Source: Vibrio sp. Y2-5
GTDB taxonomy: Bacteria; Pseudomonadota; Gammaproteobacteria; Enterobacterales; Vibrionaceae
Assembly: GCF_014596725.1 (NCBI RefSeq)
Contig: NZ_JACVEG010000004.1
Span: forward strand, 62,001-126,000
DNA length: 64,000 nt
Reading direction: 5' to 3'
Shown: positions 25,548-35,531 of the stretch, one piece after another
Position numbering within the stretch: the first letter of the stretch is position 1
Layout of the letters: every line of letters starts with the position of its first letter
Program-made: the position numbers and the translations under genes
The notes under the pieces: model-generated
What the model was told of the DNA's origin: nothing
The model's input: only the letters and a program-made list of their open reading frames with translations
The model's database searches: none

Positions 25548-26976
25548 AGGGTATCTCCAATATAAAAGTAGTTGGTGGGCCAATTAGGGTCATTCTACCG
25601 CCCATTCTATCGACCATCGATTCTACTATAGTTAAGCCAAGTCCTAAGCCACTCTTACTTACAAATGGCTTACGTAGGTGACGCCAATCCTTGTTTGTTA
25701 GTGTCCCTTGATCGGTTACTTTAATCGTAACTGAGTCTGATTTTGTTATTACTTCTAACGTCACTGGTGCAACGCCGTACTTCACGGCATTACGTATTAA
25801 ATTGTCTATGCATGTGCCTAGCCAATATACATTTAATTTCGCTGCAATATCATGATTAATGACCAGTTCAATACCATTATTAAACTCTTCTTCCACTTTG
25901 TACTGCAGCCATTCTTGCACAGATGGAACCCAATCCGTGGCAAGAGGCTTATTGTCTGATTGCAAATAGTCTTTGCTTGCTTCAGCCAACTGCCTTAAAC
26001 GTCGAGAATCTTCGCATAGCCGACGAAATTCATCGTATAGGGAATCGGGTAAGCGTTCAAATTCTCGTCTAAAGCCTTCAACGGTAAGAGATAAACTTGC
26101 GATTGGCGTTCTAAGCTCATGCGTTAGTATTTGTAGTACCAACATACGGCTTTTCATCTCTTGTCGTTTGCTATTCCAACGATAAATTGACCACCCAATG
26201 ACCAACAAAATGTTGGCGATAACAAGTCCGATCATACTTATGCGCAAAAGATCGGAATGATCTTCAACATCCCAACAAATATTTCCTCGCTGAACAAAAC
26301 AAGTATTGTCAACGGAAGCGATACTGTAAGTTAAACCCGCCTGAGTTGAATTCGCATCCCAAGTATCTTTATCGAAAATATAGTACTCGTCGCCTTTTCT
26401 AAGCCAAAGTTCCTCTCCTTCTGCGAACATCATCGCTCCAGAGATCAACGCTGTTATGGATTCTTCATCCATCGCCTGTAAGCGTCCTAATAACGAATTA
26501 GGTTCCGCTTTTGCGCGCTCCTGAATATGCATGTATTGCTCTAGTTCAATCAGCTTATCAGGATACTTTTTTACATAACGTTCAGCATATGTTCCTCCAC
26601 CAGGATGAATCAGACCACTTCGAGCAAACCAACGTGAAGACAATTGAGTGCCTTTACATGTTGCTCTGGTAAAAACAAGCGGTTCTGTCACTAATGGATT
26701 CAGTGGAAGGTTCCCTGCACAATTCAATGCCAACTTATACAACATTTGAATATCTTTGATTGGATATTGAGCTGTTTGCGGAAGCATGCTTTCAGGAGTG
26801 AGCAAACGAGTTGGGTAGTCGGTTTGTATTCCTCTGATATCGTAAAAATCGACGGCGGAATCATAATCAAATAGCGACACAAACAGATCAATACGCTCTG
26901 GGAGCGAATCTGCAAATGTAGTAGCCGAAAAAGTGGTCACAATTAAGGCAAATGTTAATTTAATCGCTTTTATCAA
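25522..26976 (-). CDS. vxrA: Sensor histidine kinase VxrA (WigK, VbrK)
   Basis: 484 residues: signal peptide (about 1-22), a large periplasmic sensor domain (about 23-245), a membrane segment (about 248-268, ISMIGLVIANILLVIGWSIY), then the phosphorylated His in LTHELRTPIASLSL and an ATPase domain with NLIRNAVKYG and SGLGLGLTIV. VbrK was reported to bind beta-lactams directly and WigK to sense wall damage. First gene of the operon with a TTG start; no strong ribosome site was seen, so the start is less sure. Transcribed toward vxrB-C-D-E. Confidence 0.9.
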   Translation of the reverse strand: MIKAIKLTFALIVTTFSATTFADSLPERIDLFVSLFDYDSAVDFYDIRGIQTDYPTRLLTPESMLPQTAQYPIKDIQMLYKLALNCAGNLPLNPLVTEPLVFTRATCKGTQLSSRWFARSGLIHPGGGTYAERYVKKYPDKLIELEQYMHIQERAKAEPNSLLGRLQAMDEESITALISGAMMFAEGEELWLRKGDEYYIFDKDTWDANSTQAGLTYSIASVDNTCFVQRGNICWDVEDHSDLLRISMIGLVIANILLVIGWSIYRWNSKRQEMKSRMLVLQILTHELRTPIASLSLTVEGFRREFERLPDSLYDEFRRLCEDSRRLRQLAEASKDYLQSDNKPLATDWVPSVQEWLQYKVEEEFNNGIELVINHDIAAKLNVYWLGTCIDNLIRNAVKYGVAPVTLEVITKSDSVTIKVTDQGTLTNKDWRHLRKPFVSKSGLGLGLTIVESMVDRMGGRMTLIGPPTTFILEIPCETDVASC

Positions 26977-27163
26977 TTTGATTGTTCGTTAAATCATAAG
27001 TTTAAAAACTATAACGTATTATGCTTAAAATGAACATCTAGCATGTTATATCGATGTCAATAATACTTATTTACGGTTTTATTGATTGCATTGTCTGAAA
27101 TGTCAGATTTTGTTGAAACCCACGTATTGGGTAAATTTTGTGAGAATTTAGTCAACGACAAGC

Positions 27164-27197
27164 AAAAAAAAGAGAGCAACGTAAGTTACTCTCTTTC
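27164..27197 (-). terminator. Terminator after pntB
   Basis: Minus strand AAAGAGAGTAAC-TTAC-GTTGCTCTCTTT followed by more T residues, just downstream of the pntB stop. Confidence 0.85.
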
Positions 27198-27218
27198 TAT
27201 TCTATAAAGGTCAGCCGA

Positions 27219-28595
27219 CTAGATGTGGCTCAAAATATCATTACAGCTCTGTTTCGCATCGCCGAACAACATTTGCGTATTCTCTTTAAAGAACAATGGA
27301 TTCTGAACACCAGCATAGCCCGTATTCATTGAGCGCTTAAACACAATAACGTTTTGTGCATTCCAAACCTCAAGTACAGGCATACCTGCGATTGGGCTGT
27401 TTGGATCTTCTAGAGCTGCTGGGTTAACAGTATCGTTTGCGCCGATAACTAACACGGTATCTGTGTCTGAGAAGTCATCGTTGATTTCATCCATTTCAAG
27501 AACGATATCGTACGGTACTTTAGCTTCGGCCAATAGCACGTTCATGTGACCCGGTAGACGACCAGCAACTGGGTGAATACCAAAGCGTACAGTTACACCT
27601 AATGCTCTTAGCTTCTCTGTAATCTCATAAACAGGGTATTGAGCTTGCGCAACCGCCATACCGTATCCAGGAGTAATGATGACAGACTTAGAGTTTTTAA
27701 GCATATCGGCAACATCTTCCGCATTTGTTTCGCGGTGTTCACCGTACTCTTCATCTTCGCTGATGACGACTTCTTGACCAAAGCCACCTGCGATAACACT
27801 GATGAAAGATCGGTTCATCGCTTTACACATAATGTATGAAAGGATGGCACCCGAAGAACCTACCAATGCGCCCGTAACAATCAATAGATCGTTTGCTAAC
27901 ATGAAACCAGCTGCCGCCGCGGCCCAGCCAGAGTATGAGTTCAGCATAGAAACGACGACTGGCATGTCAGCGCCACCGATAGATGCAACCAAGTGATAAC
28001 CGAAAGCAAAAGCGATTAGTGTCATCACGATCATTGCAAACATGCTTCCATCAACATTAATGAAATGGATCATTAGCAGTGTTGAAATAACAATTGCCGC
28101 TAAGTTCAGCTTGTGTTTGTGTGGCAAGTTCAATGGAGAAGATTTAATGATCCCGCGAAGCTTAGCGAACGCAACAATAGAACCAGTAAATGTTACTGCA
28201 CCGATGAACACACCAACGAAAACTTCAACCATATGGATAACGTGTTCAGCATGAGTTGCCACTTCTGGAGCATCTAAAAAGCTGTTGTAACCAACCAGCA
28301 CCGCTGCCATACCCACGAAGCTATGAAGAATTGCCACTAGTTCTGGCATTTCTGTCATTTCAACTTTCTTAGCGAAATGGATACCAATACCGCCACCAAT
28401 CACCATAGCAATGATGACCCAAGCAAATCCTTCGGCACTTGGGCTAAAGATAGTCGCGATCAATGCGATTGCCATGCCGGTAATGCCGTAGTAGTTACCT
28501 GCTCTAGCAGATTGCTGTTTCGATAACCCAGCCAAGCTCATAATAAAGAATAAAGCAGCAACAATATAAGCTGCTTGTACCAATCCTGCAGACAT
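27219..28595 (-). CDS. pntB: NAD(P) transhydrogenase subunit beta
   Basis: 458 residues. The N-terminal part (about 1-260) has eight or so membrane spans; the C-terminal domain binds NADP(H), with [34 protein letters not shown] and [10 protein letters not shown] visible. With PntA it couples proton entry to reduction of NADP by NADH in the inner membrane. It starts 11 bases after pntA with an AGGAG ribosome site. Homologue in V. cholerae: VCA0564 from memory. Confidence 0.95.
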   Translation of the reverse strand: MSAGLVQAAYIVAALFFIMSLAGLSKQQSARAGNYYGITGMAIALIATIFSPSAEGFAWVIIAMVIGGGIGIHFAKKVEMTEMPELVAILHSFVGMAAVLVGYNSFLDAPEVATHAEHVIHMVEVFVGVFIGAVTFTGSIVAFAKLRGIIKSSPLNLPHKHKLNLAAIVISTLLMIHFINVDGSMFAMIVMTLIAFAFGYHLVASIGGADMPVVVSMLNSYSGWAAAAAGFMLANDLLIVTGALVGSSGAILSYIMCKAMNRSFISVIAGGFGQEVVISEDEEYGEHRETNAEDVADMLKNSKSVIITPGYGMAVAQAQYPVYEITEKLRALGVTVRFGIHPVAGRLPGHMNVLLAEAKVPYDIVLEMDEINDDFSDTDTVLVIGANDTVNPAALEDPNSPIAGMPVLEVWNAQNVIVFKRSMNTGYAGVQNPLFFKENTQMLFGDAKQSCNDILSHI

Positions 28596-28606
28596 TGCTT
28601 ACTCCT

Positions 28607-30154
28607 TTAGTCTTTACGGAACATTTCAAGCATACGTTTGGTCACAGTAAAGCCACCAAAGATGTTAATGCTTGCTATAAGAACGGCGATAAATGCCAAG
28701 AAGCTTACAAAGCCATTACCTTGCCCGATTTGTAGCAATGCGCCCACAACGATAATGCCTGAAATTGCGTTGGTTACTGACATTAGCGGAGTATGTAGAG
28801 AGTGAGTCACGTTCCATACAACGTAGTAACCCACAACACATGCAAGTACAAATACAGTGAAGTGACCTAAGAATGCAGCAGGAGCAACACTTGCAACCCA
28901 TGCAAATGCACCAACACCCACCGCTAGGCCAATAATTTTCTTAACTGGAGAAGTTGGTTCTTCAACTTTCGCAGCTTTATCTTCAACTTTTTGTGGTTTG
29001 GCTTGTGGCTGTACTGAAACTTGAATTGGTGGAGCCGGCCATGTGATTTCACCGTCTTTAACAACGGTAACGCCACGCAGTACTACGTCTTCAAAATCAA
29101 TGTCGATGTTGCCGTCTTTTTCTTTGCACAACAGTTTTAGTAAATTCACTAAGTTAGTTGCGTAAAGTTGCGAAGACTGAGTTGGTAATCTGCCGACCAT
29201 ATCGGTATAACCAATGACTTTTACCCCGTTCGGAGTGGTAATCACTTGGTCTTTGACTGTGTACTCACAGTTACCGCCATTCGCTGCAGCCAAATCGACA
29301 ATGACACTACCTGCTTTCATTGAGTCAACCATCTCTTTGGTGACTAATTTTGGCGCAGGACGTCCTGGAATAAGAGCCGTAGTGATGATGATATCGACAT
29401 CTTTAGCTTGCTCTGCATAAAGTTCTGCTGCTTTTTTATTAAACTCATCAGACATTTCTTTAGCATAACCGTCACCAGAGCCAGAGTTTTCTTGGTAATC
29501 AACTTCCAAGAATTCTGCCCCCATAGACTGAACTTGCTCTTTTACTTCAGGACGTACGTCAAACGCTCGAACAATCGCACCCAGACTACCAGCAGCACCG
29601 ATAGCTGCTAAACCAGCAACACCTGCACCAGCAACAAATACTTTCGCTGGTGGCACTTTACCGGCAGCGGTAATTTGTCCAGTGAAGAAGCGACCAAATT
29701 CATGCGCAGCCTCAACAACAGCACGGTAGCCCGCGATGTTAGCCATTGAAGACAATGCATCTAAAGATTGCGCACGAGAGATTCGAGGTACAGAGTCCAT
29801 AGCTAGCACATTAATGCTTTTTGTGGATAGTTTTTCCATTAACTCTGGATTCTGTGCTGGCCAGATAAAGCTAACTAATGTTGCACCTTCTTTAATAAGA
29901 GCAATTTCGTCAGATTCATCATTCGATAAAGGCGCATTAACTTTCAGAATTAAATCCGAGTTCCACACTTCATCTTTTGAAACGATTTTAGCTCCAGCCT
30001 GTTCGTAAGATGCATTATCGAAACTGGCCAAATCACCGGCATGAGATTCAACTGAAACCTCAAACCCCAGTTTAATAAGCTGCTGAACCGATGAAGGAGA
30101 AGCAGCGACCCGCGTTTCTCCCGCGAGTATTTCTTTTGGTACACCAATCTGCAT
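28607..30154 (-). CDS. pntA: NAD(P) transhydrogenase subunit alpha
   Basis: 515 residues. The soluble NAD(H) domain (about 1-380) shows [20 protein letters not shown], the Rossmann segment [21 protein letters not shown] and the [20 protein letters not shown] region; a proline/lysine-rich linker ([15 protein letters not shown]) leads to about four membrane spans. Standard proteobacterial length. First gene of pntAB; regulated promoter not recognised. Confidence 0.95.
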   Translation of the reverse strand: MQIGVPKEILAGETRVAASPSSVQQLIKLGFEVSVESHAGDLASFDNASYEQAGAKIVSKDEVWNSDLILKVNAPLSNDESDEIALIKEGATLVSFIWPAQNPELMEKLSTKSINVLAMDSVPRISRAQSLDALSSMANIAGYRAVVEAAHEFGRFFTGQITAAGKVPPAKVFVAGAGVAGLAAIGAAGSLGAIVRAFDVRPEVKEQVQSMGAEFLEVDYQENSGSGDGYAKEMSDEFNKKAAELYAEQAKDVDIIITTALIPGRPAPKLVTKEMVDSMKAGSVIVDLAAANGGNCEYTVKDQVITTPNGVKVIGYTDMVGRLPTQSSQLYATNLVNLLKLLCKEKDGNIDIDFEDVVLRGVTVVKDGEITWPAPPIQVSVQPQAKPQKVEDKAAKVEEPTSPVKKIIGLAVGVGAFAWVASVAPAAFLGHFTVFVLACVVGYYVVWNVTHSLHTPLMSVTNAISGIIVVGALLQIGQGNGFVSFLAFIAVLIASINIFGGFTVTKRMLEMFRKD

Positions 30155-30356
30155 AGCGATTCCTTGACTATTGGCACTGTGAATGATCTTTTTTATCTAA
30201 CGCCTAATTCAAACTCAAGATATTTATAACAATATTTTAGTTTTATTGGTTATAACGTTAAGTAGCGACTGTTTATCAATTTTGCTGAAATTACAAAGCG
30301 TTTATTTGAAGTAAGAGCTCAAACCAGTATAGGTAAGTATTCAATTTCTGTAGTGC

Positions 30357-30397
30357 CAAAATAAATAAAGAGCTACAAGACTATACACTTGTAGCTC
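30357..30397 (-). terminator. Terminator after the HlyU-like gene
   Basis: Minus strand GAGCTACAAG / CTTGTAGCTC, a perfect 10-bp stem with an eight-base loop, followed by TTTATTTATTTT. Confidence 0.85.
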
Positions 30398-30434
30398 ATA
30401 AATTTATGATTTCCGTCAACGACTTGATGGGTAA

Positions 30435-30710
30435 CTAAAAGATCCGACCAGACATTTGGTCTATGAACATTTGAGCCTTCTTAAGCATGAGCTCTTCCGC
30501 ATCAGTCTTATTCGAGAGCACATCTGAACGAATGAAGCGGTGAGTTTTGAGCTCCCCGTCCTCTTCTTTAGTGATTCGGCCTGCAACTCGGTACTGGCCA
30601 CCTTCAGCAATAACTTCTTGGTAAATTAAAAACTCTTTGTACTCTACGGGTTCAACCGACGCTACTTTTGCTTCTGCATTACTACCGAAAAAACGAGAAA
30701 AAAATCCCAC
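30435..30710 (-). CDS. HlyU-family small protein
   Basis: 91 residues from a GTG with AAGGAG upstream. An N-terminal amphipathic stretch (GFFSRFFGSNAEAKVAS) leads into VEYKEFLIYQEVIAEGGQYR, which is the PF10115-type 'HlyU' signature. This family differs from the ArsR-type HlyU activator and has no proven function. Nine bases after the ComFB-family gene; its ribosome site overlaps that gene's stop. Confidence 0.75.
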   Translation of the reverse strand: MGFFSRFFGSNAEAKVASVEPVEYKEFLIYQEVIAEGGQYRVAGRITKEEDGELKTHRFIRSDVLSNKTDAEELMLKKAQMFIDQMSGRIF

Positions 30711-30719
30711 AATAGCTCC

Positions 30720-31097
30720 TTAGGATAAGTTGTGTTGCTTGTGGCCAAGAATAGGCTTTTCATACCACTCTAACTCGGCATCTTCATCAAACTGTGTTTG
30801 AGACATTACAATAGGTATATCTGAATCTCGATGCTTACGTCTGTCGTCAATGATCATACTTTCTGCCGCTTCTACTGCTGTCTGAGCATGTTCCTTCAAA
30901 ATGACGAGACGCTCTTCGGGCAATGCTGAAAGAAAATCGATATCGAATCGAATGTAGATTGGACGAAGTTGGCTTAGAGCCAAACACGCGAGATCAGCTA
31001 ACTGGTCATGATTATATGTCATAGCATACTTGTCTTGCGCTATCACTTGTCCAACGAGAGTTTCCATATAATTATGCACTTCAACATTCAGTTGCAT
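30720..31097 (-). CDS. ComFB-family protein
   Basis: 125 residues. The start MQLNVEVHNYMETLVGQVIA matches the late-competence ComFB family (PF10719-type); DLACLALSQLRPIYIRFDID is the other conserved piece. Some cyanobacterial ComFB proteins bind cyclic di-nucleotides; whether this one does is unknown. It has a good AGGAG ribosome site and is co-transcribed with the HlyU-like gene. Confidence 0.78.
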   Translation of the reverse strand: MQLNVEVHNYMETLVGQVIAQDKYAMTYNHDQLADLACLALSQLRPIYIRFDIDFLSALPEERLVILKEHAQTAVEAAESMIIDDRRKHRDSDIPIVMSQTQFDEDAELEWYEKPILGHKQHNLS

Positions 31098-31324
31098 ACG
31101 AATTCTCCTATACCGAGGTGTCGGTTTGATACGTTCAAGTAAAGTTATTGCATCAATGATCTTTAATCAAACGAAGATCGAGCTTACTTGAGTAATCTTT
31201 GCTCAAGCGCGCGCTTTTATAACTAAAGTTTAGCAAAAAGCTTGGAAATTCATTAAATAAAGTTATTCTTAGTTCATTAATCATCATCACAATTAGTAGT
31301 TAATCTGTTGGCTAGTTTATAAGC

Positions 31325-32560
31325 ATGTCGTCGAGTTTAGTTACGTCGCCTTGGTTTCGTTTTACATTCCCTTTAATGCTTTTAGTAGCTATATGGTATG
31401 GAATGAACAACGTCATTGTTCTTACCCGAGCCAATAGTGGTTTAGCGGGTGGTCTACCCTACGCGTTATTTCTCAGCTCTATTGCCATCGCCTATATTTT
31501 TAAGCAAAGCCGTATGGCAATGGTGGCTTGCACCATGCTGATTAGCTATTGGGTGATTCAGTACCGATTGCAGTCTCCCCTATATACAGGCTCCACCCTT
31601 CTTGAACTCTCAATTCTCAGCTTTGTATTACCTGTTGCATGTTTATTGAGTTATGCATTTAAAAATGGCGATTTGCTTAGCCGCACTTTTTTTGTGTACT
31701 TAATACTATTGGCATGCTTTGGTCTTTGGGCGTATATAACGGTTGATTACTACGTTTCTGGGGGATATGGAAGCCTCAAAGATACCTTCTTGTTTTCTGT
31801 TCCTGAGATATCAAAGCTTCCATTTATATTAGTACTCTACTTGCTCGCAATGGTTGGTATTACAGGTATCTTTGTGCTGACTAAGAACCGCATTATGGAT
31901 GTATTCATCTATACCGCTATTTTGATGTCTTCAACCACCTTTATATTTTTTCAACTTCAGTTTGTTTCCAGCACGATGTTTTCATTGTCTGGTGCTCTGA
32001 TGATGCTCTATTTAATCTCCGCCAGCCATGAGATGGCCTTTAACGATCAATTGACACAATTACCCGGACGGCACGCTCTCGACATCGATTTGCGAAATCC
32101 AGGTCGTAAGTTCGCCATCGCCATGGTTGATATTGACCATTTCAAATCATTTAACGATTCTTATGGTCATGATACTGGTGACGATGTACTCAAACTTGTC
32201 GCTAGTCGTATTCGTCTCATTAAAGGTAAAGCAAAGATCTATCGCTACGGTGGTGAGGAATTTACGATTCTGTTCAAAGGGAAAACAGCCGATCAAGCAA
32301 AAGAGTATTTGGAACATATTCGCCAAGATATTGAACAATATGATTTAGTGATTCGAGATTCAGATAGCCGCCCCAAAGATGATAAATTTGGAGCAACAAA
32401 ACGTTCCGGTAAGGGCAACCAATCGGTCAATATTACGATTAGTGTTGGAGTGTGTGACAGCACTATGGAAAAACGGGCCAAAGATGCGATAAAACGAGCA
32501 GATGAAGCGCTCTACCAAGCGAAAAAAGCGGGCAGAAACAGAGTTAAAGTAGCGTCTTAA
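31325..32560 (+). CDS. Membrane diguanylate cyclase (GGEEF)
   Basis: 411 residues. About seven hydrophobic segments in residues 12-235 form a membrane sensor module; the GGDEF domain (about 245-410) begins LTQLPGRHALDIDL and has the active-site YRYGGEEFTILF. It makes cyclic-di-GMP at the inner membrane. An insertion with KDDKFGATKRSGKGNQ before the last strand is unusual but seen in some vibrio members. The stop overlaps the stop of the convergent barrel gene by four bases. Confidence 0.88.
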   Translation: MSSSLVTSPWFRFTFPLMLLVAIWYGMNNVIVLTRANSGLAGGLPYALFLSSIAIAYIFKQSRMAMVACTMLISYWVIQYRLQSPLYTGSTLLELSILSFVLPVACLLSYAFKNGDLLSRTFFVYLILLACFGLWAYITVDYYVSGGYGSLKDTFLFSVPEISKLPFILVLYLLAMVGITGIFVLTKNRIMDVFIYTAILMSSTTFIFFQLQFVSSTMFSLSGALMMLYLISASHEMAFNDQLTQLPGRHALDIDLRNPGRKFAIAMVDIDHFKSFNDSYGHDTGDDVLKLVASRIRLIKGKAKIYRYGGEEFTILFKGKTADQAKEYLEHIRQDIEQYDLVIRDSDSRPKDDKFGATKRSGKGNQSVNITISVGVCDSTMEKRAKDAIKRADEALYQAKKAGRNRVKVAS

Positions 32561-33537
32561 TCTTGGTTGAAAAATAGTACCAAGCTACCGCCTTTAAATG
32601 CGCTGCCATAATTAAACGTTAATCCTAAACCTATGTTGTCAACAAAGCTCATTTCAAATGGTGGTGTCATTAACCATCCAACCGTAGCTTCGTAATAGAA
32701 CGTAGTTCCTAGCGGTTTTGACACATCGCTCCCCACATCGACCCTGCGAACGGTAGTATAAACAGATTGAACTGAGCGCCCTATTTGCTCTATATCGTAT
32801 ACGAGCGTTGCACTGTTAACGATATACCATCCTTCGCTGTTACCAATTTCACCTTGGTTTGCATCTCCCCATCCGTAGCCATAAAAATAGTGTCCAGCAG
32901 AGGAAACTTGCCATTTTCCCCAATCTTCATTTTTTTTGTAGCTGAGCTTTAAATGAGGTTCGTAGATATTGGCCCAAGCTGTGGTGTTGAACAGTAACCC
33001 ATCCAAAATAGGAGCGTATGATTTACCTGTGGCACTGTTATAGTCCATAGTATTTTCATAACGCATTAAATGCGCCCCTATTCCTGGTGTAATTGTCCAG
33101 CGTTCATCGAACCTGTACTCATACCGATAAGCGGTATAGATATCTAAGATGGCTTGACGAAAATCGTCGTCAACGGACTCATTTCCCCATCTGACTTTTT
33201 CATCCGTTGCAAGACCGGACATGCGGAAAAAGAGTTCATGTTTATTGTCCTCTTCTTCATCATTCAGGCGAAAGGATAATGGTAGAGTTGATATAGCGTA
33301 CTTCTTTCTATTGGCGATGGAATCTTCCGTTCCTAGTTCTGGATTGTCAGTGTTAAACAGTTCGTTAGGATTGAAATCCTTAATCCCTACGGTGAATACG
33401 TCACTGTCGCTTAGAACCACGGTATAGGCAAAACTTTGCTCTAAAAAATTTTCGATAACATCGAACCCTTTTGCATGAGCATTACACGCAAAAATTAGTG
33501 AACAAAGTGATAACACTGCGGCTCTTTTAGTAAACAC
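32557..33537 (-). CDS. Outer-membrane beta-barrel protein (solitary autotransporter-type barrel)
   Basis: 326 residues with a signal peptide (LSLCSLIFACNAHA then KGFD) and many alternating aromatic strands ending in GGSLVLFFNQD. I associate the sequence with the 'solitary outer membrane autotransporter-like' family (DUF3233-type) of vibrios. No passenger domain. The Cys in SLIFACNAHA is not a clear lipobox. Function unknown. Confidence 0.65.
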   Translation of the reverse strand: MFTKRAAVLSLCSLIFACNAHAKGFDVIENFLEQSFAYTVVLSDSDVFTVGIKDFNPNELFNTDNPELGTEDSIANRKKYAISTLPLSFRLNDEEEDNKHELFFRMSGLATDEKVRWGNESVDDDFRQAILDIYTAYRYEYRFDERWTITPGIGAHLMRYENTMDYNSATGKSYAPILDGLLFNTTAWANIYEPHLKLSYKKNEDWGKWQVSSAGHYFYGYGWGDANQGEIGNSEGWYIVNSATLVYDIEQIGRSVQSVYTTVRRVDVGSDVSKPLGTTFYYEATVGWLMTPPFEMSFVDNIGLGLTFNYGSAFKGGSLVLFFNQD

Positions 33538-33776
33538 TCAATACAGATCCTTGTTATTTGAAATCCAGCTCAATATTAATGGAAATATGCATCTATAGTA
33601 ATAATTTAGCAGTATAAAACTTAATTGTTGCCTCATTCATCAGTAAAAGTGGCGTTATTTGGAACCTAACGCTAGTCTTGAAATGTGTATAACCAAATAA
33701 TTAATATTTTCGTTAAATTTTAGAACAATAGAGTGCTTTCCCAAAAACTAAAAGCAAATATAAAGGAAGTATAGGG

Positions 33777-35234
33777 ATGGAAGGATCTTGCCCAGAAAGA
33801 CATTCGAGGCTTGGTAGCAAGTGGTTTAGCATTATTTTGAAGCCAATATTGATTACACTAGCTTGGGTACTTTTATGGCGTGCAGCCGCACTTATGGAAT
33901 ACGCCCCACATGCCAGTATTTGGTTTCCGCCATCCGGCATAACTTATGCGGTTTTTCTTGTTTTCGGATGGCGCGCAATACCTATAGTATTATTTGCGTC
34001 GATAACAACTACCTTCTGGGAAGACGTTATCTACCAATCTCACGAGAGTAACTCCACGTTACTTATAACGGGACTACTTTTCGCTACTGCACACTGTTTT
34101 TCCTATTGGCTTGGTGCCACTGTTTTAAGAAAGCTCAGCCAGACGGGCAAACAATTTCGAATTCCTTATCTAATTCTGATGTTTCTCACTATCGCTGCAA
34201 GTTCATCTTTATTGGCGGCAATTGGCGGGTCAAATGTACTGGCTATTACTGGCATAATTTTACCTAGCGAAGTCATGTCTCTATGGGGGCCTTGGTGGGT
34301 AGGTGATTTAGTCGGTGTTGTCGTTATAGCCCCTATTACTGTTTCTATACTTGCAAAATACTACCCTGACGAAAGCCATTGGCTGGTAGAAAACTTTAAG
34401 TCATCCTATGAACAGTCATCATTACTAAATTATGTATACAAGCAAGCGATAGCAATTGTTGTATTGGCTCTAATCAGTGTTTTAGTGTCTATTTTCCCTT
34501 CGTCTAGCGTGGTGTTCTGTGTGTTCTTCTTGGGCATAGTTCAGATGTGGATTGTATTTACTGAAAGTGCGGGACGTGCATTTCTAAGCTTGGGATTGCT
34601 GAGCACATCGACTGCCATCTTAGTTTCTTGGTTGCAGTTGGGACACCACGCAATGGTTTATCAGTTTACGATTTCTCTTCTAGCTGCAAACACCTATTTT
34701 GGTCTTTGGGTGCCACACATATTGCTTGATAACAGGAATCTACGCATTCTTGCAGAAAGAGATGTCCTTACCGGAGCGCAGACAAGGCAATATTTTATTA
34801 AAAACGTGAAGAATGAAATTAGCCGCTGTCGACGAGTTAACCAACCATTATCATTGGCTCTATTTGATATTGATGGATTTAAACAAATCAATGATACCGT
34901 TGGTCATACAATTGGAGACAAAGTTCTCACTGCTGTTTCTCAGCATGTTGGAAAAGAGATACGTCCAGCCGATCTGATTGGTCGTTTTGGTGGCGATGAG
35001 TTCATGCTGTTACTACCTAATGACGATTTAAAACACGCAATTCAAGCCGCTGAGCGTATCCGAGAGAGTATTGAGTGTTTATCCATCCCATCCTTAGAAA
35101 GAAGCATTACATGCAGTTTTGGTGTGGTAGAGATTTCACCTAAAGATACTTTTGTTTCGGCTTTTGAGCGTGCTGATAACTTCCTTTTAGAAGCTAAAAA
35201 ATCCGGCAAAAACCAAGTAAAACCTACTTGTTAG
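33777..35234 (+). CDS. MASE1-type diguanylate cyclase (GGDEF)
   Basis: 485 residues. About eight to nine membrane spans (25-310) resemble MASE1, with SIWFPPSGITYAVFLVFGWR and LWGPWWVGDLVGVVVIAPIT; the GGDEF domain (about 320-482) contains ALFDIDGFKQINDTVGH and GRFGGDEFMLLLP, so it should be an active cyclase. The start has AAGGAAG upstream. Monocistronic; a perfect palindrome follows. Confidence 0.88.
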   Translation: MEGSCPERHSRLGSKWFSIILKPILITLAWVLLWRAAALMEYAPHASIWFPPSGITYAVFLVFGWRAIPIVLFASITTTFWEDVIYQSHESNSTLLITGLLFATAHCFSYWLGATVLRKLSQTGKQFRIPYLILMFLTIAASSSLLAAIGGSNVLAITGIILPSEVMSLWGPWWVGDLVGVVVIAPITVSILAKYYPDESHWLVENFKSSYEQSSLLNYVYKQAIAIVVLALISVLVSIFPSSSVVFCVFFLGIVQMWIVFTESAGRAFLSLGLLSTSTAILVSWLQLGHHAMVYQFTISLLAANTYFGLWVPHILLDNRNLRILAERDVLTGAQTRQYFIKNVKNEISRCRRVNQPLSLALFDIDGFKQINDTVGHTIGDKVLTAVSQHVGKEIRPADLIGRFGGDEFMLLLPNDDLKHAIQAAERIRESIECLSIPSLERSITCSFGVVEISPKDTFVSAFERADNFLLEAKKSGKNQVKPTC

Positions 35235-35240
35235 TTAATG

Positions 35241-35277
35241 GGGCTTGATCTGTTACAGTGTAACAGATCAAGCCCCA
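35241..35277. terminator. Perfect 17-bp palindrome between convergent genes
   Basis: GGGGCTTGATCTGTTAC, a three-base loop AGT, and the exact complement GTAACAGATCAAGCCCC. It lies between the stops of the cyclase and thioredoxin genes. It probably terminates both, although neither side has a T tract. Confidence 0.6.
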
Positions 35278-35287
35278 AACTTATCGC

Positions 35288-35521
35288 TTAAGCAATCCAA
35301 GATTTTATTTTCTCTTCCGAAGGAACGCCTCCAGCATGGACAACTTGTTCATTCAATACAACAGCAGGCGTTGACATAACACCATAGTTCATGATGGCTT
35401 CCATATCCGTTACTTTTTCTACCCTCACCTCTACGCCCGCCGCTTGAGCTGCATTCTCAATCAGTTTTGCGGTGTTTACGCAGTTTGCACACCCAGATCC
35501 TAGCACTTTAAACACTTTCAT
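35288..35521 (-). CDS. Small thioredoxin-fold protein (redox-active disulfide protein 2 type)
   Basis: 77 residues, starting MKVFKVLGSGCANCVNTAKL with the CANC redox motif and the cis-Pro loop MSTPAVVLNEQVV. No signal peptide. Such proteins are usually encoded next to ArsP/DUF318-type permeases, as here (10 bases downstream of the permease gene), and may reduce or relay thiol-bound metal or metalloid. Partner role is inferred. Confidence 0.85.
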   Translation of the reverse strand: MKVFKVLGSGCANCVNTAKLIENAAQAAGVEVRVEKVTDMEAIMNYGVMSTPAVVLNEQVVHAGGVPSEEKIKSWIA

Positions 35522-35531
35522 ATATACCCCT

